NCBI GenBank assembly: GCA_030528055.1
Contig: JAUMZQ010000001.1
Coordinates: 1 to 64,000, forward strand
Direction of reading: 5' to 3'
From: Streptococcus sp.
Lineage (GTDB): Bacteria > Bacillota > Bacilli > Lactobacillales > Streptococcaceae
Length of the DNA stretch: 64,000 nt
In this document: positions 38,333-47,232 of the stretch, in pieces
Layout of the letters: every line of letters begins with the position of its first letter
How positions within the stretch are numbered: the first letter of the stretch is position 1
Notes under the pieces: generated by a model
Databases searched by the model: none
What the model saw: only the letters and a program-made list of their open reading frames with translations
Told to the model about the DNA's origin: nothing
Translations under genes and position numbers: made by a program

Positions 38333-38381
38333 AAAAAAGCATAGTACACTTGTTCATTGAGCCAAGTGTGCTATGCTTTTT
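38333..38381. terminator. Bidirectional terminator between pgdA and the helicase gene
   Basis: AAAAAAGCATAG.ACACTTG pairs with CAAGTGT.CTATGCTTTTT across a 10-base loop. The A and T runs make it work for both convergent genes. Confidence 0.85.
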
Positions 38382-38389
38382 CGATATTG

Positions 38390-39475
38390 TTAATGAATAG
38401 TTAATTCTTGATTTTTCAAAGATATTTCTTTGACAGTAGCATATTTCTTTAAGGTTTTTAATTCTTCTGGATGTGTAACAAAAGTAATCACGACACCTTC
38501 TTTTCCCATTCGACCTGTCCGACCACATCGATGAGTGTAGGTTTCAAGATCGCGTGGCACTTCGACATTGATGACACACTCAAGGGAGTCAATGTCAATT
38601 CCTCTAGCCACTAAATCGGTAGCCAGAAGAAGAGTAATATTTCTATTTTTAAATTTTTCTAAAATAATCTTCCTAAACTTCACATTGATGTCGCTTGCTA
38701 GGGAAATAGCGTTCACTTCTCGATATTGAAGTTTTTCTTCAGCATTTCCTAAATCAGATAGGGAATTGAAAAACACAAGACCTCGAAATTCATTGATATT
38801 AGCTAATTTTCGGAGCCATTCAACTTTATTGCGTTTGTCAACTTGCATGTAAAAGTGTGAAATATGATCTAAAGTTTGTTCGTCTATTTTAATTTGAATT
38901 GTTTTCTCATCAATTTTATCTTTATCAAACTTAGCTGTTGCGCTCATATAGATAAATTGGTAGGAACGTGGAACATAATGAGTTATTTTATCAACAAAAT
39001 GATATTGAGACTCACTCAATAATTGGTCGAATTCATCTAAGACAATGGTTTCTACATTCATCATCTTAATTTTTTTAATTTTGATTAGTTCAAAGATTCG
39101 TCCGGGGGTTCCGATAAGGATTTCAGGTCCTTTTTTTAAACGTTCTATTTGTCTTTTTTGGCTGGAACCAGAAATAAATAATTGGCTCGTCAAACCGATT
39201 AACTCAGCCCAATTTTTAGTCACTTCAAAAATTTGTCCTGCAAGCTCGGTATTGGGTGCAAGAATAAGAAGTTGCTGTGCTTTTTTTACTTGAAGTTTTA
39301 AAAGAGTTGGGAACAAATAAGCTAAGGTTTTGCCAGTTCCTGTTGGACTAACTCCTAAGACAGAAGAGCCTTGACTGACAGGTTCGAATAACTGTTCTTG
39401 GATAGGAGTTAATTCCTTAAAATCATCTTTCTTTAATTTTTCTCTCCAGACTGTAGGGAAATTATTTGTAATCAT
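38390..39475 (-). CDS. DEAD-box RNA helicase
   Basis: This 361-residue protein has the superfamily 2 RNA helicase core: Q-motif LTPIQEQLFEPV, motif I SPTGTGKT, Ib TPGRIFELI, motif II LDEFDQLL (DEFD instead of DEAD), motif III MSATA, motif V LATDLVARGIDID and motif VI HRCGRTGRMG. It is shorter than CshA because it lacks a basic C-terminal tail. Likely role: RNA or ribosome remodelling, cold adaptation. It overlaps the oxidoreductase gene by 14 bases on the same strand. Confidence 0.88.
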   Translation of the reverse strand: MITNNFPTVWREKLKKDDFKELTPIQEQLFEPVSQGSSVLGVSPTGTGKTLAYLFPTLLKLQVKKAQQLLILAPNTELAGQIFEVTKNWAELIGLTSQLFISGSSQKRQIERLKKGPEILIGTPGRIFELIKIKKIKMMNVETIVLDEFDQLLSESQYHFVDKITHYVPRSYQFIYMSATAKFDKDKIDEKTIQIKIDEQTLDHISHFYMQVDKRNKVEWLRKLANINEFRGLVFFNSLSDLGNAEEKLQYREVNAISLASDINVKFRKIILEKFKNRNITLLLATDLVARGIDIDSLECVINVEVPRDLETYTHRCGRTGRMGKEGVVITFVTHPEELKTLKKYATVKEISLKNQELTIH

Positions 39476-40451
39476 TGTCTACCTCAAATCTAATACCAGC
39501 TGATTGTCGCATAGAAAATATATGCTCATGGACGATTTTAGCTGTTGCCAACCATTCAAAATATACCTGTGGCGTGCTGTCTGCTTTCAATACTTCTGCA
39601 AATGCTTTTGCCTCTTCTAACATAGGATGTTCTGCTATTTGAAGGTTTATGTTCTCTGTTTTACCATTTAATTTTTTAAAAGAAGCAGCGTCTATTTGTT
39701 CAATGCTGTTTAAAATAAGGGTTCCCTCTGTGGTATAAATTTCGGAGGGCAGATAGCTATTGATATTTTTTCCGGTTTGGATAATGACTTGGAAGTTAGG
39801 ATAAACAAGACAACCATTTCCATTCAAATCAATACTGTTGGGTAGTTGTTGGGCACTATAAAAACTATTCTGCGGACTTCCAAAGAGTCGCATAGCAGCA
39901 TAGATAGGGTAAATACCCAAATCCATCAGAGCTCCACCAGAAAATGTAGATGAAAATACGTTTGGTTCCTGTCCAGATAGAAGAGCTTCCATCTTGGAGG
40001 AGTATTTTGCGTAGGTGAAATGTGCTCCTAGAATGGTTTGGTTTTTTAAAAAATTTTGAATAGTAGTGAATGCCTCTTCGTGATAATTACGAGCTGCTTC
40101 AAAAAGATATACTTGGTGTTCATCTGCTAACTTGACTAACTCTGTCCATTCTTCTGGACGAGAAACAGCAGGTTTTTCGATAATGACGTGTTTTCGTGCT
40201 AAAATAGCCACTTTTGCTTGAACAAAATGAAGGGAGTTTGGACTAGCAATGTAGACCACATCAATAGCGGATGATAAAAATTCAACCATATCTGTATAGA
40301 TAGATAGATTAGAATAATTTTTGGCAAATCGTTCAGCAGCTGTTAAGGTCCGCGAATAAATTGCTTTTAAGTCATACTGTTGACTTAAATTTGCTGCTTT
40401 AATAAATTCATGAGAAATTGGACTAGTTCCGATAATTCCTAATTTTAGCAT
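39462..40451 (-). CDS. Gfo/Idh/MocA family oxidoreductase
   Basis: This 329-residue NAD(P)-dependent oxidoreductase has an N-terminal Rossmann domain (KLGIIGTSPISHEFI, then VVYIASPNSLHFVQ), the signature HVIIEKPA with the catalytic lysine, and a C-terminal substrate domain with FSGGALMDLGIYPIYAA. The substrate is not known. Its -10 (TGTTATAAT, minus strand 40507–40499) is near the divergent udk promoter. It precedes the helicase gene in an operon. Confidence 0.87.
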   Translation of the reverse strand: MLKLGIIGTSPISHEFIKAANLSQQYDLKAIYSRTLTAAERFAKNYSNLSIYTDMVEFLSSAIDVVYIASPNSLHFVQAKVAILARKHVIIEKPAVSRPEEWTELVKLADEHQVYLFEAARNYHEEAFTTIQNFLKNQTILGAHFTYAKYSSKMEALLSGQEPNVFSSTFSGGALMDLGIYPIYAAMRLFGSPQNSFYSAQQLPNSIDLNGNGCLVYPNFQVIIQTGKNINSYLPSEIYTTEGTLILNSIEQIDAASFKKLNGKTENINLQIAEHPMLEEAKAFAEVLKADSTPQVYFEWLATAKIVHEHIFSMRQSAGIRFEVDNDYK

Positions 40452-40498
40452 GACTTTCCTCTTTATTCTTATTTAGATTTTTCTGATTTAACCCTTTC

Positions 40499-40523
40499 AT
40501 TATAACATGATTTAAGGTAAAAT
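40499..40523. promoter_or_regulatory. Divergent promoters for the oxidoreductase and udk
   Basis: On the minus strand TGTTATAAT (40507–40499) serves the oxidoreductase gene. On the plus strand TAAAAT at 40518–40523 is the likely -10 of udk, followed by ACGGAG before the ATG at 40553. Confidence 0.5.
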
Positions 40524-40552
40524 GGATAGGATAACAAATAACGGAGTAAACA

Positions 40553-41188
40553 ATGCAAAATAGACCTATTATCATTGGAGTAACTGGTGGTTCTGGTGGT
40601 GGGAAAACCAGTGTTTCTAAAGCGATTCTTTCAAATTTTCCAAATGAGAAAATTGCTATGATTGAACATGATTCTTATTACAAAGATCAATCACATTTAA
40701 CTTTTGATGAAAGAATCAAAACCAATTATGATCATCCTTTTGCTTTTGATACAGATTTGATGATTGAACAAATTAGAGAACTTTTAGCTGGGCGCCCTGT
40801 TGATATTCCAACTTATGATTATGCAAATCATACTCGTAGTCAAAAAAGCTATCGTCAAGAGCCACAAGATGTTTTTATTGTGGAAGGTATCTTAGTTTTG
40901 GAAGACAAGCGTTTGCGTGAGTTGATGGATATCAAAATTTTTGTAGATACAGATGATGATGTACGAATTATCCGCCGAATCAAGCGTGATATAGAAGAGC
41001 GTGGAAGAAGTTTGGATAGTGTCATCAAGCAGTACCTTGAAGTGGTCAAGCCAATGTATCATCAATTCATTGAACCTACGAAACGTTATGCGGATATCAT
41101 TATTCCTGAGGGTGTATCCAATAAAGTTGCAATAGATTTGATTACTACAAAAATTGAAAAAATTCTTCAAGAAGCTAGAGAAGAATAA
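40553..41188 (+). CDS. udk: Uridine kinase
   Basis: This 211-residue protein has the P-loop [18 protein letters not shown], the nucleoside-binding HDSYYKD and NYDHPFAFD, and [23 protein letters not shown]. It phosphorylates uridine and cytidine (pyrimidine salvage). It has its own promoter and is followed after 39 bases by a DUF1275 gene, probably on the same transcript. Confidence 0.94.
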   Translation: MQNRPIIIGVTGGSGGGKTSVSKAILSNFPNEKIAMIEHDSYYKDQSHLTFDERIKTNYDHPFAFDTDLMIEQIRELLAGRPVDIPTYDYANHTRSQKSYRQEPQDVFIVEGILVLEDKRLRELMDIKIFVDTDDDVRIIRRIKRDIEERGRSLDSVIKQYLEVVKPMYHQFIEPTKRYADIIIPEGVSNKVAIDLITTKIEKILQEAREE

Positions 41189-41227
41189 GAAACTACTTTT
41201 TACAGACAGATGGACTTTTAAGAATAC

Positions 41228-41908
41228 ATGATAAAGTTAAAAAAAGAATTTCATTCTCGTTCAAAATTTTTTGCCTGTTTACTAACATTCTGTGCGGGTT
41301 TTATAGATGCCTATACCTTTATAGAAAGAGGGGGAACTTTGGTTGCTGGGCAGACAGGAAATGTTGTTTTGTTGTCTGTTGCAATGACCCGTCATAACAT
41401 TAATCAAACTGAGGTAAAAATAGCCAGTATGGTATCCTTTATGCTAGGGATATTTTTGTTCACTGTTTTTCAGCATTATTTTCAAAAATCTTGGTGGCGA
41501 TTGGCTAGTCTATTTCCTTTGATAGCAGTTTGTGCTTTTGTTGGAACTTTACCAAAAGATGTAGCTAATGTTTATATTGTTCCTCCTCTAGCTTTTTGTA
41601 TGGGACTTGTTGCGACAGCATTTGGTGAGGTGGGAGGTATTGCTTACAACAATGCTTTTATGACAGGAAATATAAAGAAAACGATGGTTGCTTTGGGAAT
41701 GTTTATCCGCACTAAAGAGAAAAACTATTTAAAAGAAGGTAGTTTTTTTGCTTCTTTGCTGGGAAGTTTTGTTTTGGGAGCAATTATTTCTGCTTATTTT
41801 GTTCAAATGTATTCTTTAAAAACGATTTATTTTGTTGTCATATTGCTACTTATATTTTTATTATTCAGATTTGGGCAATATATTTTTTTAAAGAAGCATT
41901 TTTCTTGA
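41228..41908 (+). CDS. YoaK/DUF1275 family membrane protein
   Basis: This 226-residue polytopic protein has about six helices. It begins FFACLLTFCAGFIDAYTFIERGG, then TLVAGQTGNVVLLSVAM, and later GGIAYNNAFMTGNIKK, which are DUF1275/YoaK signatures. The function is unknown; members may transport small molecules. The start ATG 41228 has only a poor ribosome binding site. Its stop codon overlaps the -35 of the leu promoter. Confidence 0.85.
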   Translation: MIKLKKEFHSRSKFFACLLTFCAGFIDAYTFIERGGTLVAGQTGNVVLLSVAMTRHNINQTEVKIASMVSFMLGIFLFTVFQHYFQKSWWRLASLFPLIAVCAFVGTLPKDVANVYIVPPLAFCMGLVATAFGEVGGIAYNNAFMTGNIKKTMVALGMFIRTKEKNYLKEGSFFASLLGSFVLGAIISAYFVQMYSLKTIYFVVILLLIFLLFRFGQYIFLKKHFS

Positions 41909-41933
41909 CACTATTCAATTACAATGATAGAAT
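41905..41933 (+). promoter_or_regulatory. leu operon promoter
   Basis: TTGACA at 41905–41910, a 17-base spacer and TAGAAT at 41928–41933, the latter preceded by TGA. This is one of the strongest promoters in the window. It leads into the leader peptide at 41978. Confidence 0.8.
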
Positions 41934-41977
41934 ACTATTAATAATAAAACATCTTAATGAGAGGAAAAAGTCAAACA

Positions 41978-42031
41978 ATGAAGTCAACAAATACTACAAG
42001 CTTTAACTTGTTGTTGCGTTACTCGGGCTAG
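41978..42031 (+). CDS. leuL: leu leader peptide (attenuator-control peptide)
   Basis: ATG with GAGAGGA upstream gives MKSTNTTSFNLLLRYSG and a TAG stop (17 residues). Three consecutive UUG leucine codons at 42008–42016 are placed just before the attenuator stems. When leucyl-tRNA is scarce, a stalled ribosome on these codons should favour the antiterminator. The layout is that of amino-acid leader peptides, such as those known for leu operons in Gram-positive and enteric bacteria. Too short for ordinary gene callers. Confidence 0.75.
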   Translation: MKSTNTTSFNLLLRYSG

Positions 42032-42113
42032 TGCAAAAGCATTAGTCCTGTTTGGCTTACCAAGCGGGAGTACGAAACATCTCGCTTGTTCTCAAGTGAG
42101 ATGTTTTTATTTT
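42024..42113 (+). promoter_or_regulatory. leu attenuator: pause hairpin, antiterminator and terminator
   Basis: Three alternative stems can be drawn. The first is GGCTAGTGC (42026) with GCATTAGTCC and a four-A loop (pause stem, covering the leader stop codon). The second is CAAGCGGGAG (42061) with CTCGCTTG (42081–42088), the antiterminator. The third is AAACATCTCGCTTG (42075–42088) with CAAGTGAGATGTTT (42093–42106) followed by T-rich sequence, the terminator. The second and third are mutually exclusive because they share 42081–42088. No T-box sequence (AGGGUGGAACC) is seen. Nothing coding lies between 42114 and 42239. Confidence 0.7.
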
Positions 42114-42239
42114 GGTAGTAACTTATACTATTTTTCATGTTTCATTCATGGAGTGATTTTAACTAATTTGCAGTATTTTGCAAGTTAATTGAAAATTTTA
42201 ATGAGTGAGATTGCCTTAAAATTAGAAAAGGAGCAGTAT

Positions 42240-43805
42240 ATGCCACGTAAAGTTGAATTTCTTGATACCAGTCTTCGTGACGGTGAACAGACACCCGGAG
42301 TTAATTTTTCTATAAAAGAAAAAGTAGCGATTGCTAGACAGTTAGAAAAATGGGGGATTTCTGCCATTGAAGCTGGTTTTCCGGCTGCTAGTCCAGACTC
42401 TTTTACAGCTGTTCAGGAAATTGCTAAAGTGATTACAAAATGTTCTGTCACCGGTTTGGCTCGATCAGTGAAGTCTGATATTGATGCTTGTTATGAAGCA
42501 TTAAAAGATGCTAAGTTTCCTCAAATTCATGTATTCATAGCTACTAGTCCGATTCATAGAGAGTACAAACTAAAAAAATCAAAAGAAGAAATTTTAGAAG
42601 CTATTACAGAACATGTTACTTACGCTCGTTCAAAGTTTGATATTGTAGAATTTTCTCCAGAAGATGCTAGTCGTACAGAACTTGATTTCTTATTGCAGGT
42701 GGTACAAACAGCTGTAGATGCAGGAGCTACTTATATCAATATTCCAGATACGGTAGGGTTTACTACACCAGAAGAGTTTGGCAATATTTTCAAGTATTTA
42801 ATTGATAATGTAAAAACAGATCGAAAAGTTATTTACAGTCCTCATTGTCATGATGATTTGGGAATGGCTGTAGCAAATAGTTTGGCTGCTGTTAAGAATG
42901 GTGCTGGTCGAGTTGAAGGAACTATTAATGGAATTGGTGAGCGTGCGGGAAATGCAGCCTTAGAAGAAGTAGCTGTTGCTCTCAATATCCGTGAAGATTA
43001 TTATCAGGTAGAAACGGATATCGTTTTAAATGAGACGATTCGTACGTCTGAATTGGTTTCTCGTTTTTCTGGAATTGCAGTGCCAAAAAACAAGGCAGTT
43101 GTCGGCGGAAATGCTTTTTCACACGAATCTGGTATTCATCAAGATGGTGTTTTGAAAAATCCATTAACCTATGAAATTATTACACCAGAACTAGTTGGAG
43201 TTAAAAGTAATTCACTACCGCTTGGTAAATTATCTGGTCGCCATGCTTTTGTAGAAAAACTAAAAGAATTAGAAATTAACTTTGAAGAGTCTGAAATTAA
43301 TGAACTTTTCAGCAAATTCAAATCTTTGGCTGATAAAAAACACGAAGTTACGGACGCAGATATTGAAGCTCTCATCGCTGGAACAACTGTTGAAAATCCA
43401 GAAGGATTTCATTTTGATGACTTACGCTTGTCCACAAATGAAGATGCCACTATTACTGCTAATGTTGGATTAGTCAATATGGATGGTGAAAAAGTAAACT
43501 GTGTGGCTGAAGGACAAGGTAGTGTCGAAGCAATCTTTAATGCCATCGATCAGTTCTTTAAACAAGATCTTCAATTACTTACTTATAATATTGAGGCAGT
43601 GACAGACGGTATTGATTCACAAGCGCGTGTTTTGGTGGCTGTTGAAAATACAGATACAGATACAATTTTTAATGCTGCTGGTATTGACTTTGATGTGTTA
43701 AAAGCTAGTGCGATTGCTTACATAAATGCAAATATATTCATCCAAAAAGAAAATGCTGGTGAAATTGGTCACCGAGTTTCTTATCGTGATGTACCTAGTA
43801 ATTAG
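42240..43805 (+). CDS. leuA: 2-Isopropylmalate synthase
   Basis: This 521-residue enzyme has the N-terminal HMGL-like catalytic barrel: EFLDTSLRDGEQTPGVNF, GLARS, HCHDDLGMAVANSLAA, and NGIGERAGNAALEEVA. The C-terminal LeuA dimer regulatory domain (about 390–521, YNIEAVTDGIDSQARVLV) binds leucine for feedback control. It condenses acetyl-CoA with 2-ketoisovalerate. The ATG at 42240 is chosen because AAAAGGAG lies six bases upstream; the upstream ATG at 42201 and the first in-frame codons have no ribosome binding site. First gene of leuABCD. Confidence 0.95.
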   Translation: MPRKVEFLDTSLRDGEQTPGVNFSIKEKVAIARQLEKWGISAIEAGFPAASPDSFTAVQEIAKVITKCSVTGLARSVKSDIDACYEALKDAKFPQIHVFIATSPIHREYKLKKSKEEILEAITEHVTYARSKFDIVEFSPEDASRTELDFLLQVVQTAVDAGATYINIPDTVGFTTPEEFGNIFKYLIDNVKTDRKVIYSPHCHDDLGMAVANSLAAVKNGAGRVEGTINGIGERAGNAALEEVAVALNIREDYYQVETDIVLNETIRTSELVSRFSGIAVPKNKAVVGGNAFSHESGIHQDGVLKNPLTYEIITPELVGVKSNSLPLGKLSGRHAFVEKLKELEINFEESEINELFSKFKSLADKKHEVTDADIEALIAGTTVENPEGFHFDDLRLSTNEDATITANVGLVNMDGEKVNCVAEGQGSVEAIFNAIDQFFKQDLQLLTYNIEAVTDGIDSQARVLVAVENTDTDTIFNAAGIDFDVLKASAIAYINANIFIQKENAGEIGHRVSYRDVPSN

Positions 43806-43816
43806 AAAGAAAAACT

Positions 43817-44854
43817 ATGACAAAAAAAATTGTGGTATTGGCTGGTGATGGCATAGGTCCAGAAATTATGAAAGCTGGACTTCAAGTCTTGCAAGTAGTA
43901 TCAGAACAAGTTGGTTTTCATTATCAAATAGAGGAAAAAGCTTTTGGTGGCGCAGGTATTGATGAAAAAGGTCATCCCCTGCCAGAAGATACTTTACAGG
44001 CAGCAAAAAATGCAGATGCTATTTTGCTAGCAGCGATCGGTGGTCCTCAATACGATGAAGCTAGTGTTAGACCAGAACAAGGGCTTTTGGCTTTACGGAA
44101 AGAACTCCACCTTTTTGCAAATATTCGACCAGTTAAAATTTTTGACTCTCTAAAGCATTTATCTCCTCTGAAAGAAGAACGAATAGCAGGAGTAGATTTT
44201 GTAGTGGTACGTGAATTAACTGGAGGCATTTACTTTGGTGATCATATTTTAGAAGAAAAATCCGCTCGTGATATAAATGATTATACCGTTCAAGAAATTG
44301 AGCGAATTATTCGCAAAGCTTTTGAAATTGCAACCAAACGCCAAAAGCATGTAACTAGTATTGATAAGCAAAATGTTCTAGCAACCTCAAAATTGTGGCG
44401 GAAAGTAGCAAATCAGGTAGCTAAAGATTATCCAGATGTTACTTTGGAGCATCAACTCGTAGATAGTGCAGCGATGTTGATGATTACCAATCCAAATAAA
44501 TTTGATGTATTGGTAACAGAGAACCTATTTGGTGATATCTTATCAGATGAATCTAGTGTTTTATCGGGAACTTTGGGTGTTATGCCCTCAGCCAGTCATT
44601 CAGAAAATGGACCTAGTCTTTATGAACCAATACACGGTTCAGCACCTGATATTGCTGGAAAAGGGATTGCAAATCCTATTAGTATGATTTTATCAGTAGC
44701 CATGATGTTGCGAGACAGCTTTGAGCAAGAAGAAGCAGCACAAAAAATTGAGAAAGCTGTTGAGAGTACGTTTGCTCAAGGAATATTCAGCAAAGACTTA
44801 GGTGGACAAGCCACAACCAAGGAAGTAACGGAGGCAATCATTAGTAATTTATGA
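43817..44854 (+). CDS. leuB: 3-Isopropylmalate dehydrogenase
   Basis: This 345-residue enzyme has the isocitrate/isopropylmalate dehydrogenase signatures: VLAGDGIGPEIM, LLAAIGGPQYD, RELTGGIYFG, and NLFGDILSDESSVLSGTLG with the metal-binding aspartates, then YEPIHGSAPDIAGK. It oxidises and decarboxylates 3-isopropylmalate with NAD. It lies 11 bases after leuA and overlaps the DUF1294 gene by four bases (ATGA). Confidence 0.95.
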   Translation: MTKKIVVLAGDGIGPEIMKAGLQVLQVVSEQVGFHYQIEEKAFGGAGIDEKGHPLPEDTLQAAKNADAILLAAIGGPQYDEASVRPEQGLLALRKELHLFANIRPVKIFDSLKHLSPLKEERIAGVDFVVVRELTGGIYFGDHILEEKSARDINDYTVQEIERIIRKAFEIATKRQKHVTSIDKQNVLATSKLWRKVANQVAKDYPDVTLEHQLVDSAAMLMITNPNKFDVLVTENLFGDILSDESSVLSGTLGVMPSASHSENGPSLYEPIHGSAPDIAGKGIANPISMILSVAMMLRDSFEQEEAAQKIEKAVESTFAQGIFSKDLGGQATTKEVTEAIISNL

Positions 44855-45117
44855 AATGGATAATTACAGGAATTTGTCTATTATGGAATTTTATCGTGTT
44901 TCTGCTCTATGGTTTGGATAAGAGAAAAGCAATAAAGCATCAATATCGAATTCCAGAAAAAACCTTACTTTTATCAGCCCTACTGTGTGCTGGTATTGGA
45001 GCCTTTTTCGGTGGTCGCATTTTCCATCATAAGACTAAAAAGTGGTATTTCTGGTTGATTTGGATTTGTGGTATGGTGCTTGAAATATTATTCATTTATT
45101 ATATTTGGAGAAGTTAG
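44851..45117 (+). CDS. DUF1294 family membrane protein
   Basis: This 88-residue protein has about three hydrophobic segments; the features [40 protein letters not shown] and a C-terminal helix are DUF1294 (YsdA-like). Its function is unknown. It is embedded in the leu operon with a four-base overlap to leuB and almost no gap to leuC, so it is surely co-transcribed and coupled. It may act in membrane housekeeping rather than in leucine synthesis. Confidence 0.82.
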   Translation: MKWIITGICLLWNFIVFLLYGLDKRKAIKHQYRIPEKTLLLSALLCAGIGAFFGGRIFHHKTKKWYFWLIWICGMVLEILFIYYIWRS

Positions 45118-45118
45118 T

Positions 45119-46501
45119 ATGAGTGGAAAATCGATTTTTGATAAACTGTGGGAACGTCATGTGATTACAGGAAAAGAAGAAGAACCACAACTGATGTATG
45201 TGGATCAACATTATATTCATGAGGTGACAAGTCCGCAGGCTTTTCAAGGCTTGAGAGATGCTGGACGAAAGGTTAGAAGACCAGATTTGACATTTGGTAC
45301 ATTTGACCATAATGTGCCAACCGTTAATATTTTTGACATAAGAGACGTGATTTCAAAAGCTCAAATTGATAAACTATCAGACAATGTTGAAGAATTTGGA
45401 ATCGAGCATGCAGCACACGGTTCAGAATTACAAGGAATTGTGCATATGGTTGGGCCAGAAACTGGAAAAACCCAGCCAGGAAAGTTTATAGTATGTGGTG
45501 ATAGTCATACTGCCACACATGGAGCTTTTGGTGCGATTGCTTTTGGTATTGGGACGAGTGAAGTGGAGCATGTCTTTGCAACCCAAACGATTTGGCAGAT
45601 TAAACCGAAAAAAATGCTGGTCAAATTTACTGGTGTTCCACCAAAAGGTGTTTACTCAAAAGATTTTATTTTAGCGTTGATTGCAAAATATGGTGTTGCA
45701 GCTGGAGTAGGTTACGTAGTTGAGTATGCTGGAGAAGCTGTTGACCATCTTACCATGGAAGAACGCATGACTATTTGTAATATGTCTATTGAGTTTGGAT
45801 CAAAAATGGGAATCATGAATCCTGATCAAACGACTTATGATTATGTAAAAGGTCGTTCAGGAGCTCCAGAGGATTTTGAAGCAGCGGTAGCTGATTGGAA
45901 GACTTTAGTGAGTGATTCAGATGCAGTCTATGATAAAGTAATTGAAATGGATGTATCACAATTAGCTCCAATGGTCACTTGGGGAACCAATCCTTCTATG
46001 GGAGTAGAATTTGGAGTAGATTTTCCAGAAATTCGGGATATGAATGATGAGAGAGCATATAATTATATGAATATGTCTCCAGGACAGAAAGCCGAAGATA
46101 TTGAATTGGGTTATATTTTTATAGGATCCTGTACAAATGCTAGATTAAGCGATTTACAGTTAGCAGCAAAATTTGTTATGGGTAAGCATATTGCTCCGAA
46201 TATGACTGCAATTGTCGTTCCCGGCTCTCGTCCAGTTAAACGGGCAGCCGAGCGAATGGGATTGGATAAAATTTTCATGGATGCTGGTTTTGAATGGCGT
46301 GATCCTGGCTGTTCTATGTGTTTAGGAATGAATCCAGATAAGGTGCCAGATGGTGTTCATTGTGCTTCTACTAGTAATAGAAACTTTGAAGACCGTCAAG
46401 GTTTTGGAGCAAAGACACATCTTTGTAGCCCTGCGATGGCTGCGGCTGCGGCTATTGCGGGTAGATTTGTGGATGTGCGACAAATGACAGAAGCACAATA
46501 A
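45119..46501 (+). CDS. leuC: 3-Isopropylmalate dehydratase large subunit
   Basis: This 460-residue aconitase-family protein shows [41 protein letters not shown] split over two stretches, [10 protein letters not shown], and the Fe-S cysteines in GSCTNAR and [10 protein letters not shown]. With LeuD it isomerises 2- to 3-isopropylmalate. The true start is ATG 45119, one base after the DUF1294 stop, with GGAG upstream; an earlier in-frame start is disfavoured because it would lie inside the DUF1294 gene. Confidence 0.95.
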   Translation: MSGKSIFDKLWERHVITGKEEEPQLMYVDQHYIHEVTSPQAFQGLRDAGRKVRRPDLTFGTFDHNVPTVNIFDIRDVISKAQIDKLSDNVEEFGIEHAAHGSELQGIVHMVGPETGKTQPGKFIVCGDSHTATHGAFGAIAFGIGTSEVEHVFATQTIWQIKPKKMLVKFTGVPPKGVYSKDFILALIAKYGVAAGVGYVVEYAGEAVDHLTMEERMTICNMSIEFGSKMGIMNPDQTTYDYVKGRSGAPEDFEAAVADWKTLVSDSDAVYDKVIEMDVSQLAPMVTWGTNPSMGVEFGVDFPEIRDMNDERAYNYMNMSPGQKAEDIELGYIFIGSCTNARLSDLQLAAKFVMGKHIAPNMTAIVVPGSRPVKRAAERMGLDKIFMDAGFEWRDPGCSMCLGMNPDKVPDGVHCASTSNRNFEDRQGFGAKTHLCSPAMAAAAAIAGRFVDVRQMTEAQ

Positions 46502-46523
46502 TATGACTTGAGGAGAAAAATCG

Positions 46524-47114
46524 TTGGAAAAATTTACTATCTATACAGGAACAACTGTTCCATTGATGAATGATAATATTGATACTGACCAGATTTTACC
46601 AAAACAATTTTTGAAACTAATTGATAAAAAAGGATTTGGAAAATACCTCATGTATGCTTGGCGTTATAAAGACAATCGTTATACCGAAGATCCAGATTTC
46701 ATTTTTAATAAGGAAGAGTATCGTAAGGCTACTATTTTAATTACTGGAGATAATTTTGGAGCCGGCTCTTCTCGTGAACATGCAGCCTGGGCATTAGCCG
46801 ATTATGGTTTTAAAGTGGTGATTGCAGGCTCTTTTGGAGATATTCACTACAATAATGAACTAAATAACAGTATGCTTCCTATCGTCCAACCAATAGAAGT
46901 GAGACAACAGTTAGCACAATTAAAACCGACCGATACTTTGACTGTTGATTTAGAGCAACAAAAGATTTTTTCACCGGTAGGAGAATTTTCTTTTGATATT
47001 GACGCTGAATGGAAACATAAATTATTGAACGGTCTAGATGATATTGGTATTACACTTCAGTATGAGGATTTGATTACTGAGTATGAAAAGCACCGACCTT
47101 CTTACTGGCAATAA
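46524..47114 (+). CDS. leuD: 3-Isopropylmalate dehydratase small subunit
   Basis: This 196-residue protein has the aconitase swivel domain: [17 protein letters not shown], and [14 protein letters not shown] as the substrate loop. It is the partner of LeuC. The start is TTG at 46524, eight bases after AGGAG. It is the last leu operon gene. No strong terminator is evident after it. Confidence 0.94.
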   Translation: MEKFTIYTGTTVPLMNDNIDTDQILPKQFLKLIDKKGFGKYLMYAWRYKDNRYTEDPDFIFNKEEYRKATILITGDNFGAGSSREHAAWALADYGFKVVIAGSFGDIHYNNELNNSMLPIVQPIEVRQQLAQLKPTDTLTVDLEQQKIFSPVGEFSFDIDAEWKHKLLNGLDDIGITLQYEDLITEYEKHRPSYWQ

Positions 47115-47156
47115 GGGAAATTCAGTTGAAAATTTGGAATTATATATTCAATTATG

Positions 47157-47201
47157 AATTTTCTGAAAAACCTTGCTAGGGTTTGGCTATTATGATAAAA
47201 T
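47157..47201 (+). promoter_or_regulatory. Promoter of the YrdC-like gene with a CodY-like box
   Basis: TTGCTA at 47173–47178, a 17-base spacer and TAAAAT at 47196–47201 (preceded by TGA) form a promoter. Just upstream AATTTTCTGAAAAAC at 47157–47171 matches 13 of 15 positions of the CodY box AATTTTCWGAAAATT. CodY senses branched-chain amino acids and GTP in Firmicutes, and the box lies next to the leu genes. Binding is inferred. Confidence 0.55.
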
Positions 47202-47232
47202 AATGAAAGATAAAATAGAAAAGGAAACACTT

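Noticed and set aside
41909..42239. T-box riboswitch in front of leuA
   Set aside because: No AGGGUGG T-box core and no specifier loop are visible, whereas a Leu-codon leader peptide with exclusive stems explains the region.
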